From NCBI RefSeq assembly GCF_004328705.1, contig NZ_CP035319.1, forward strand, positions 2,852,001-2,916,000: a stretch of DNA of 64,000 bases, in the 5' to 3' direction. The position numbers were made by a program, and so were the translations under genes. The notes below the pieces were generated by a model, which had not been told where the DNA came from, searched no databases, and worked only from the letters and a program-made list of their open reading frames with translations. Origin of the DNA: Rhodococcus sp. ABRD24 (lineage in GTDB: Bacteria > Actinomycetota > Actinomycetes > Mycobacteriales > Mycobacteriaceae). Shown here in pieces: positions 19,339 to 26,641 of this stretch. How positions within the stretch are numbered: position 1 is the stretch's first letter; each line of letters starts with the position of its first letter.

Positions 19339-20301
19339 CTATGCCCGCTGGAGTTGTCGGCGCAGCTTGGGGTTGAGGAATGCATACAGCACGTCGACGA
19401 AGAAGTTGACCAGCACGAAGATGATCGCGATGAAGAGAATTCCTCCTTGGAGCAGCACGGTGTCACGATTCTCGATCGCTTGCGACATAGCGAATCCGAT
19501 ACCAGGCCAAGCGAATACCGTTTCGGTCAGTACGGCACCACTGAGCAGGAAGCCGGCTTGAAGTCCGACGACGGTGATGACGGGAGGCAGAGCATTGGGA
19601 AGGGCGTGTTTGGCGACGACCAGTCGCTCCGGCAAGCCTTTACCTCGAACGCTGCGGACGTAGTCACTCTTGAGTGTCTCGATCATCGACGAGCGGGTCA
19701 TTCGAGCGATCACCGCCAACGACCAGGCCGAGAGTGTCATCACGGGAAGAATTGCGTGCCAGGCGATATCCGAAAAACTACCGCCACCGAGGGTGCTTTC
19801 CATGCCGGATGTCGGCACCCACTGGAGGCCTACACCGAATACGATAACCAAGAGCATGCCAAGCCAGAACGAGGGCATGCTGGTGACGAACAGGACTGAG
19901 ATCGTCACGACGCGGTCGACTGGTCCGTTCTGCCGCAGCGCCGCTGCGGTACCGAGCAGAATGCCGAACACCGCCGCGATGATGACTGCCGGGATGGCCA
20001 GAATTGCGGTATTGCCAAGGCGTGCAAAGAGAATGCTGGTTACCGGTTCGTGGTACGTCGAAGAGACTCCGAGGTCACCCCGAACTACGTTGGAGAGGTA
20101 GACGAAGTACTGGACGACGATGTTCTGGTTGAGGCCGAGGCTCTCGCGCAATGCGGCCTTCTCTGCGCCGGACGCCTGGCTTCCGAGCTGCGCATCGACG
20201 ATGTCTCCGGGGATGATCTGCACCATCAGGAACACGACGATGGTGACGCCCAGTGCCACTGGAACGAGTTGAAGAACACGATTCAGCAAGAATCTCGACA
20301 T
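19339..20301 (-). CDS. ABC transporter permease, DppB type
   Basis: Product of 320 residues with about six membrane segments. It begins with the DppB/OppB signature MSRFLLNRVLQLVPVALGVT and has the EAA-type coupling loop near residues 215-235 (RMTRSSMIETLKSDYVRSVR). It forms half of the transmembrane channel of an oligopeptide-type importer with the DppC-like protein encoded 37 bases upstream. ATG 20301 is chosen because the family N-terminus starts there; an earlier start would add a polar extension overlapping the previous gene. Confidence 0.93.
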   Translation of the reverse strand: MSRFLLNRVLQLVPVALGVTIVVFLMVQIIPGDIVDAQLGSQASGAEKAALRESLGLNQNIVVQYFVYLSNVVRGDLGVSSTYHEPVTSILFARLGNTAILAIPAVIIAAVFGILLGTAAALRQNGPVDRVVTISVLFVTSMPSFWLGMLLVIVFGVGLQWVPTSGMESTLGGGSFSDIAWHAILPVMTLSAWSLAVIARMTRSSMIETLKSDYVRSVRGKGLPERLVVAKHALPNALPPVITVVGLQAGFLLSGAVLTETVFAWPGIGFAMSQAIENRDTVLLQGGILFIAIIFVLVNFFVDVLYAFLNPKLRRQLQRA

Positions 20302-20338
20302 AGCTTCCAGGCCTTCCCAAGTGCGGTGATTCGTGCGG

Positions 20339-21220
20339 TCATCGGTTGGTTGAGGACGGATCGAAGCGATCACGGACGGCGTCACCGACGAGGTTGAAGC
20401 AGATCGTCAGATACACGATGGCGAGTCCCGCGATTGTTGCCACGTGGGGTGCGTTGAGCATTGCCGACTTGCCGCCGTCGAGCATCGCGCCCCAGTCCGG
20501 CGTCGGCGGTTGCGCCCCCAACCCGAGGAAGCTGAGACTTGCTCCGAGGATCACGTTGTTTCCGGTCTGCATGGCTGTCATCACGATGATCGGCGCACGC
20601 AGGTTGGGCAGGACGTGGCGCAATGCAATCTTGATGTTGCTGAGCCCGAGAGTGCGAGCGGCCTCGACGTAGAGGTTCTCCTTCACCGTCAGTACGCAGC
20701 CGCGTACCAGCCGGCCGAACTCCGGTATCGCGACCACAACCATGGCGGTGAGCATCGAGCCGAATCCGGCGCCGAGCGCCGCACTGATGCCCAGCGCCAG
20801 AAGGATTCCGGGGAACGCGAACATCACGTCGAAGACTCGCATGATGACCGCGTCGACGACTCCGCCGCAGTAGCCCGCGAGAAGTCCGATCAATCCGCCG
20901 ACGACGAGCGCAATCAAAGTTGGGACGACGGCGAGGAAGAGAGCGATTCGCGCACCGTAGATCAGCCGGCTGAGGATATCGCGCCCCAGTTCGTCGGTAC
21001 CGAGGATGTGCCCACTGCTCAGCGGTGGAAGAAACTTGTCGATCGGATTCGCGGCCAGTGGATCGTAGGGTGCCACGGCAGGCGCAAACACAGCCACCAA
21101 GAACAGGATCACCAACGACGCTGCGGCGAGCGAATAGAGCGTCCCTCCTCGATACTTCAGCGAGAATCGTCTTCTGGTCTGGCTATTGGGTACAGGTTGT
21201 CTTGACTGGAGCAGCGCCAT
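20339..21220 (-). CDS. ABC transporter permease, DppC type
   Basis: About 293 residues with six membrane segments. DppC-family features: a first segment after a basic N-terminus, APYDPLAANPIDKFLPPLSS followed by GHILGTDELGRDILSRLIYG, and the coupling loop EAARTLGLSNIKIALRHVLP. The C-terminal region SFLGLGAQPPTPDWGAML is diagnostic. ATG 21220 has gaagaaggt upstream; GTG 21229 is an alternative. Works with the DppB-like partner, the binding protein (first gene) and the fused ATPase (last gene). Confidence 0.93.
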   Translation of the reverse strand: MALLQSRQPVPNSQTRRRFSLKYRGGTLYSLAAASLVILFLVAVFAPAVAPYDPLAANPIDKFLPPLSSGHILGTDELGRDILSRLIYGARIALFLAVVPTLIALVVGGLIGLLAGYCGGVVDAVIMRVFDVMFAFPGILLALGISAALGAGFGSMLTAMVVVAIPEFGRLVRGCVLTVKENLYVEAARTLGLSNIKIALRHVLPNLRAPIIVMTAMQTGNNVILGASLSFLGLGAQPPTPDWGAMLDGGKSAMLNAPHVATIAGLAIVYLTICFNLVGDAVRDRFDPSSTNR

Positions 21221-21244
21221 GCCGAGCACCTTCTTCGTGGATTG

Positions 21245-21964
21245 TCAGTACTGCCAGAGGCGGCCGAGCTCCGGAATGCGGTCCGGAAGGCCGAGGGTGC
21301 GAAGCGCGTGCCACAGTGTCGACTGGTTGCTCGAGATGACGGCTGCGCCGGTGTCCATCTCGAGGTAGGGGAGTGTCTCGAAGGTTCGGTAAGTGCCGCA
21401 GGAAATCAGAATGGCGTCGGCCTTGCCAGCCTTCCGGAATACCGAGCGACCGAGACGGTACGCACTGTCGGCGTCGTGCAGGCTCGCCTCGTACGGATCG
21501 GTGATCTGCAGGCCCTCGATAGCCGCCACGCGGAGTCCTGCGGCTTCGATCGTCTTCGCGAGTGCTTCGTTGACATCGTCTGTGTAGATCGTGCCGACTG
21601 CTACGCTCTCGGCTCCGACGGCCTTGAGGGCGACAATCGCGGACTCCGCCATCGTGATTGCAGGAATTCCGACTGCGTCGAAGATCTCCTTCTTGATCTG
21701 CTCATCGGCGCCGGCACCCTTGAGGAAGGTGCCTGGAGCGCCGCACTGCACGATCAGGTCCACCTTCGAGGTCGCGAGCTGCTCTGCAGCTGTGATGACC
21801 TGGGCCATCATCACCTCGAGTCCGTCGTTGTCTACTCGCGGAACGATGGTGCGAGCGTCGGCGAACGCCACTCCCTTCGGGGCCACAGTGCGCCATTCCT
21901 CGGCACCCTCGATGGCCGTTGCCGGACGAATCTGACCGATCTTTGCACGCCAGCCAAGCATCAT
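21245..21964 (-). CDS. Asp/Glu racemase-superfamily protein, maleate isomerase/arylmalonate decarboxylase-like
   Basis: Product of 239 residues. Two Cys sit where this superfamily has its catalytic pair: DLIVQCGAPGTFLKG (first half) and AILISCGTYRTFETLPYLE (second half). The segment GIPAITMAESAIVALKAVG is also typical of maleate cis-trans isomerases and arylmalonate decarboxylases, which isomerise or decarboxylate small dicarboxylates through a Cys. Start 21964 has ggagaa upstream. Within the operon it sits between aldehyde dehydrogenase and the permeases, suggesting a dicarboxylate intermediate in the pathway. Exact reaction unknown. Confidence 0.85.
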   Translation of the reverse strand: MMLGWRAKIGQIRPATAIEGAEEWRTVAPKGVAFADARTIVPRVDNDGLEVMMAQVITAAEQLATSKVDLIVQCGAPGTFLKGAGADEQIKKEIFDAVGIPAITMAESAIVALKAVGAESVAVGTIYTDDVNEALAKTIEAAGLRVAAIEGLQITDPYEASLHDADSAYRLGRSVFRKAGKADAILISCGTYRTFETLPYLEMDTGAAVISSNQSTLWHALRTLGLPDRIPELGRLWQY

Positions 21965-22022
21965 TTTCTGGTTCTCCAATTTCTGTCTTCTGTGACTTGT
22001 TCGGCCGCAAGCTGGTACGGGC

Positions 22023-23342
22023 TCACGACAGGTAGATCGTCTTCTCACGCGTGTAGGCCTTGACGGCGTCATCGGCCTGCTCGCTCGGTCCGAAACCGGA
22101 AGCCTTCCATCCGACGAAGGGGATGTTGAAGTCGAGACCGGTCGTCGGCTGGTTCACCAATACCGTTCCGGCTTCGACGCTTTCGCTGAAGCTGAGCGCC
22201 TCCGGCAGGTCTTTGGTGTAGATCGATGCCACGAGGCCGTATTCAAGCGAGTTGATCTCCGCGATCACATCGCTCAGGCTCTCGTACCGGATGAGGGAGA
22301 TGACGGGACCGAACACCTCTTCGCGGTACACCGGCATCTGTGGCGTGACGTCCTCGAGCACCACCGGAGTGTTCCGGTCGATCACCCCGTCTGAGGGATA
22401 GGTAACCAGGGCATTCGATCCCTTCGACTGGGCAACAACGGTTTTCACTCGGTCCCATGCCGCCTGGTCGACCAGACCCGTTTCGATGAAGTCCTCGCCG
22501 AGCATTTCTCGCTGTTCATCCGCCCAGTTCGGCAGCCGCGCTAGCAGCGTCTCCTTGAAGGCGTCGTAGACCTGGGTGCTGACGAACACATTCGCGGCGG
22601 CGGTGCACTTCTGGCCGTTCATCGAGAACGCGCTCGTCAGCACTGCGTCCACGCTCTTGGCGAACTCGGCTGATTCAGTGACCGTGATGCAGTTCTTTCC
22701 ACCCATCTCGCAGAGGGCAGGGATGCCGCGACTGGCCGCGGCTGCCGCGATCTCCCTGCCGACAGCGGTAGACCCGGTGAAGGCGACTGCAGATATCTCG
22801 GGATGGGCGACGAGCGCCTTGCCTACCTCCACTGATCCACCGACAGACGCAATCAACCCGTGGGGGAAGTGGGGTGCCAAGACATCTGCGATGGCGGCGG
22901 TCGACTGCTGCACGAACTCGGAGGGCTTGATGACGACCGCATTCCCGGCGGCGATCGCGGGGGCGACCTTGAGGATCGCCATATTGGCAGGGAAGTTCCA
23001 CGGCGTGATTACCCCGACGACGCCGAGCGGAAACCGTCGGGTGTACACGGTGACCCCGGCACGATTGGACGGAAACGTGTCACCGATGGGCCGTAGGGCA
23101 GTACCGGCGAAGAAGTCGAGGAGATTGCAGGCATTTGCGAGCTCGCCCTGAGCCTCCTTCACGGTCTTCTTCGTCTCCGCGGCAATCAGTTCGGCGAGAC
23201 GGGTCGACTCCACTCGGAGGGCCTGTGCCGCCGCATGGAGTCCGCGGGAACGCTCGACTGCAACGCTACCTCCCCACACGGAATGCGCAGAGGTCGCGCG
23301 AGAAACCACTCGATCCAGTTCACTCACAAGGTTCTCAGTCAC
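22023..23342 (-). CDS. NAD(P)-dependent aldehyde dehydrogenase
   Basis: About 439 residues, ALDH superfamily. Seen: PWNFPANMAILKVAPAIAAG (cofactor-site region), FTGSTAVGREIAAAA (Rossmann part), the catalytic Glu in EMGGKN and the catalytic Cys in NGQKCTAAANVFV, and the late motif EEVFGPVISLIRY. Oxidises an aldehyde to the acid; substrate class cannot be read from sequence. The likely start is GTG 23342 (no in-frame ATG with homologous N-terminus nearby); upstream residues in the same frame are low quality. Fourth gene of the operon, 59 bases after the muconolactone-isomerase-like gene. Confidence 0.9.
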   Translation of the reverse strand: MTENLVSELDRVVSRATSAHSVWGGSVAVERSRGLHAAAQALRVESTRLAELIAAETKKTVKEAQGELANACNLLDFFAGTALRPIGDTFPSNRAGVTVYTRRFPLGVVGVITPWNFPANMAILKVAPAIAAGNAVVIKPSEFVQQSTAAIADVLAPHFPHGLIASVGGSVEVGKALVAHPEISAVAFTGSTAVGREIAAAAASRGIPALCEMGGKNCITVTESAEFAKSVDAVLTSAFSMNGQKCTAAANVFVSTQVYDAFKETLLARLPNWADEQREMLGEDFIETGLVDQAAWDRVKTVVAQSKGSNALVTYPSDGVIDRNTPVVLEDVTPQMPVYREEVFGPVISLIRYESLSDVIAEINSLEYGLVASIYTKDLPEALSFSESVEAGTVLVNQPTTGLDFNIPFVGWKASGFGPSEQADDAVKAYTREKTIYLS

Positions 23343-23401
23343 CGATATCCCATACCTTTGCTGATTCGAAAGCCGCTGCTGTGCAGTGTCATCGGAGGAA
23401 T

Positions 23402-23686
23402 TTATCGAGAAGCGGGATCGACGGGGTGCTGGGCCAGGGGGTGTACATCCAGGTCCATCCAGGGCCACACCGGTAGTGAGGACAGCGTCTCGTGCAGCTC
23501 GGTGGCATCGATCGCCGACCAGAGACCCCAGTTCTCGCGGCGCCCCGGGACCCGCCACATACGTTTGAGCGTTCCCTTCTCGGCGAGCAGCGCGGCCAAC
23601 TCTCGTTCGTCTACGACGAGCTTGTTGTACTGTTCCTCGGGCATGTCGGCCGGAATGTTGATGCGAATGTTGACGAGAAACTCCAT
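23402..23686 (-). CDS. Muconolactone delta-isomerase-like protein (CatC family)
   Basis: Product of 94 residues, the usual length for CatC. It begins MEFLVNIRINIPADMPEEQY, continues DERELAALLAEKGTLKRMWR and ends with LHETLSSLPVWPWMDLDV, all in the order and spacing of CatC (ferredoxin-like fold decamer). CatC isomerises muconolactone in the catechol branch of the beta-ketoadipate pathway, but no catA or catB is present here, so it probably acts on another lactone or enol, or binds rather than converts. Strong ribosome site aaggaaga; only 11 bases after the dipeptidase-like gene. Confidence 0.88.
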   Translation of the reverse strand: MEFLVNIRINIPADMPEEQYNKLVVDERELAALLAEKGTLKRMWRVPGRRENWGLWSAIDATELHETLSSLPVWPWMDLDVHPLAQHPVDPASR

Positions 23687-23697
23687 GACGTTCTTCC

Positions 23698-24666
23698 TTA
23701 CTTCCATGCTGCCGAGAAGACACGAGCCCAATTGCCGCCGGCGACCGCGCTCACCTCGGCCGGGGACATTCCGCGCTGCTCCAGGCGGGCGAGCAGGTCC
23801 GTGTATCCACGCGAGGAGTCGAACCAGCGTGGGAACGGTGTGTAGCCGGTGAGCGGGATCATCGAGGTGCGTGACCATCGGCCCTGTCTCCACCACAGGA
23901 CCTCCTCGTCGGCATATCCGATGTAGAAGTCCGACCCGAAGCCGACGTGATCGATACCGATGTTCTCCACCGTCCAGAAGACCATGTCGCAGAAGTCGTC
24001 GATCGAGCAGTTGACGCCGTTGGGAGCGATTCGCGGGTACATGCTAAGCCCCACAACACCATTCCGCTGAGCCAGCGCCTTCAGTAGGTCCTTCGACTTG
24101 TTCCGGACGGCCAACTCGGCGTCCATTCCGACGCAATCGACGGGGTTGGCATGAGTGATTGCGACCGGGCAATCGGACGCTTCGATTGCTTGATAGCTCG
24201 TCTTCTCATTGCAATGCGAAAGGTCGATCAGCATACCGATCCGGTTCATCTCCCGGATCAGGTTCAGTCCGTAGGTCTTCGACAGGCCCGCTTCGTCATC
24301 TTCCCAGCATCCGGCGCCGGCGGAGTTCTGAGTGTTGTACGTGAGCTGTGCGATCCGCACGCCGGCCTCGTAGAAGGCGCTGACCAAGTCGAGGTCGCTC
24401 TCGAAGGGGGAAGAGTTCTGGAAGCCGAGGATGACGGCAGTCTTGTTCTCTCGTTCTGCGGCTGCGATGTCTTCGACCGTGCGCGCCTGGACGATGAGAT
24501 CGGCGTTCTCTTCCAGGCGACGCTGCCACTTTCCGAGTTCGCGCATTGTCTCGGTCGAGTCTTCCCAAATCGCGATCGTGACGTGGACGGCGGTTACGTT
24601 GCCCTCGCGCCACTCGACGAATCGTGCTCGCTCCGGCTTGCTGAACTGGAGTGCGTCGATCAACAT
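23698..24666 (-). CDS. Peptidase M19 (membrane dipeptidase) family protein, metal site partly missing
   Basis: Product of 322 residues. The second half of the M19 metal site is intact: LIDLSHCNEKTSYQAI and AITHANPVD (two His), and IDHVGFGSDFYIG (Asp). The first half is not: the usual N-terminal HxD motif is replaced by MLIDALQFSKPER, and the bridging Glu of a GxEGG-type segment is replaced by ILGFQNSSPF. So it belongs to a divergent M19 subgroup that may bind one metal or act on amides other than dipeptides. The start has ggagaa upstream. Second gene of the operon after the binding protein, so it may hydrolyse the imported compound first. Confidence 0.87.
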   Translation of the reverse strand: MLIDALQFSKPERARFVEWREGNVTAVHVTIAIWEDSTETMRELGKWQRRLEENADLIVQARTVEDIAAAERENKTAVILGFQNSSPFESDLDLVSAFYEAGVRIAQLTYNTQNSAGAGCWEDDEAGLSKTYGLNLIREMNRIGMLIDLSHCNEKTSYQAIEASDCPVAITHANPVDCVGMDAELAVRNKSKDLLKALAQRNGVVGLSMYPRIAPNGVNCSIDDFCDMVFWTVENIGIDHVGFGSDFYIGYADEEVLWWRQGRWSRTSMIPLTGYTPFPRWFDSSRGYTDLLARLEQRGMSPAEVSAVAGGNWARVFSAAWK

Positions 24667-24730
24667 TCTCTATTCTCCGTATCTGTTGTGCGGGAAGCTG
24701 ATTGAGGTGTACCCACTCGGTCTGTCTCGC

Positions 24731-26332
24731 TCACTTGGAAACCACCGCGTAGTCGACGAATGCGCTGGGGTTTTCGTTGATGCCCTGGACGTCGGTCACG
24801 TACATGCGGGGGAGGCGGTCCTGGTACAGGAAGATCCAGGGTGCGTCCTCGTCGATCTGCCGGACGGCCTTGCGGTAGAGGTCGCGGCGAGCGTTCTCAT
24901 CCACCGTCCCGCGGGCTTCGCCGAACATCGCACCGACCTGATCGTTGACGTACCAACCACGATTTACCCCGGCGGGCGGAACCAGTGTGGGGCTGAACAT
25001 TGTCTCCAGCCAGTACGCGTTGTCTGCGCCGGTGGTCCAGCCGTTGTAGGAGCCGGCGACGCCGTCCGTGTAACCGGGGCCTTCGGTTGCCACGAGCGTG
25101 GTGAAGTCCATGTACTCGACTGAGAGATTGACACCTACCGATGCGAGATCCTGCTGGACGAGGGCCATGATCTGCTTGGACTGCGAGAAGCCGGGGCCGG
25201 CGCTCGGCGCCAGGAGCTTCATGCTGAAGCCATCGCTGTAGCCAGCCGCGGCAAGAAGCTCTCTCGCCCGATCCGGGTTGTGGCTGTAGATCTCCTCGGA
25301 ATCACTCTGCCACAGAGTGTTACCGCTGGGGAGCGAGCCGTGCAGGGGCCGCGCCTGGCCATCCGTCGCAGTCGCCAGGGCCTCGCGGTTGATGGCGAAG
25401 TTCAGTGCTTGTCGCACGTCCTTGTTCGCGGTAGGACCGCTCTTCGTGTTCAAGCGAATGAAGTACTGGTTTGCCGCGTCCGGATACTGAACGGTGACGC
25501 CTTCATCGTTCGAGAGCTGCGTGATCTGCTGGGCGCCAGCACTCAGAATTACGTCGACCTGCCGGGTCTGCATCGCGGTGGCCATCGATCCCGGATCCTG
25601 AATCGTCACGAAGACAATGGATTCGAGCTTGGGCTCACCTCGCCAGTAGTTGTCGAACCGTTGGAGTCGAATGGACTCACCCGGCGTGACACCGGTCGTC
25701 ATGAAAGGGCCGGTGCCGACAGGATGTGTCGCGAGTTCTTCTTCCGTCATCTGATCGAGAGCTGTTGGGCTGATGATGCCCATTCTGCGATCCTTGAGAA
25801 GTCGCGGAAGCTCGACGAAGGGCGCCTTCAAGGTGATGGTGAGGTCCCGATCGGAGGTGGCTTCGGTTCGTCCGATCCAGCGCGTGAGGAATCCCATGTT
25901 TGCCGCGGCGGTTCGGGAGTAGAAGCTTGCGTCGGGATTGAGCAGACGCTCGAAGTTCTTGTGAACAGCTTCGGCATTCAGCGGAGTTCCGTCTTGGAAG
26001 GTCACGCCCTCGCGAATGGTGAAGACGTAGCTGGTGGCGTCCGCGGACACCGTCCATTTCTCCGCAAGGAACGGCTCGATTTCCGTTGCTTCCTTGGTGG
26101 TCGCGCTGAGGTCTTCGCGAACCAGGGTGTCGTAGATCGCGTCAGTGATCCGCAACCCGACCGTACCGTTGATCGCCTGCGGATCCAGCGAGGGCACTTC
26201 GCTCTGGGATGCTGCAATGAGAACGTTTTCATTGGCGGCATCATTGGAACCCCCTGCGCCGCAAGCGCTGACGGACAATGCGATTGCGCATACTGCGGCC
26301 GGTAGTCTCCAGCGGCTGCTTCTTCTGGCCAT
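24731..26332 (-). CDS. Extracellular solute-binding lipoprotein, DppA/OppA family (SBP_bac_5)
   Basis: Product of 533 residues. A signal peptide (MARRSSRWRLPAAVCAIALS) ends in a lipobox VSAC, so it is anchored to the membrane at that Cys. Family 5 binding-protein features: ITDAIYDTLVRED, PFLAEKWTVSADATSYVFTI, REGVTFQDGTPLNAEAV, HPVGTGPFMTTGV, ALNFAINREAL. Captures the substrate (peptide or small amide-like compound, nickel or opine in relatives) for the DppBC-type permeases. First gene of the operon; start 26332 has gggagcga upstream and the LacI operator begins 35 bases before it. Confidence 0.93.
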   Translation of the reverse strand: MARRSSRWRLPAAVCAIALSVSACGAGGSNDAANENVLIAASQSEVPSLDPQAINGTVGLRITDAIYDTLVREDLSATTKEATEIEPFLAEKWTVSADATSYVFTIREGVTFQDGTPLNAEAVHKNFERLLNPDASFYSRTAAANMGFLTRWIGRTEATSDRDLTITLKAPFVELPRLLKDRRMGIISPTALDQMTEEELATHPVGTGPFMTTGVTPGESIRLQRFDNYWRGEPKLESIVFVTIQDPGSMATAMQTRQVDVILSAGAQQITQLSNDEGVTVQYPDAANQYFIRLNTKSGPTANKDVRQALNFAINREALATATDGQARPLHGSLPSGNTLWQSDSEEIYSHNPDRARELLAAAGYSDGFSMKLLAPSAGPGFSQSKQIMALVQQDLASVGVNLSVEYMDFTTLVATEGPGYTDGVAGSYNGWTTGADNAYWLETMFSPTLVPPAGVNRGWYVNDQVGAMFGEARGTVDENARRDLYRKAVRQIDEDAPWIFLYQDRLPRMYVTDVQGINENPSAFVDYAVVSK

Positions 26333-26366
26333 GCTCGCTCCCTGAAACTGGTCCCTCGCGGGTGGA

Positions 26367-26380
26367 TGTAAACGATTGCA
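26367..26380. promoter_or_regulatory. LacI-family operator TGTAAACGATTGCA
   Basis: Matches the LacI/PurR-family consensus TGNAANCGNTTNCA in every fixed position, with the central CG. It lies 35 bases upstream of the binding-protein gene, where a repressor would block the operon promoter. The only LacI gene in the window is in this operon. Confidence 0.8.
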
Positions 26381-26641
26381 ATCAATGGAAATGAGGGTAT
26401 GGGCTGGATCACACAGTGTCAACCACGTGAGTGGGATCACTTGGATTCGGGCGGTCGGGGTGCTGGTTCACCAGCAGTTCAGCGACCCTTGGGACGGAAC
26501 CTGTGCTGGTTGGCGGACGCGTGCGGGTATCAGGGGGCTTCCGCGATCGCGGTCTGATGCCACCCTGAGGTTGAGCAGGTGTCCTGGCAGCGCGCAGTCC
26601 GTTGCTGCACGACCCGGGACGTCCGGCGGGCAGTCACCGCA

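Noticed and set aside
23343..23723. N-terminal extension of the aldehyde dehydrogenase upstream of 23342
   Set aside because: The extension overlaps the muconolactone-isomerase-like gene in another frame and is low-complexity Arg/Gly/His-rich, unlike any dehydrogenase.
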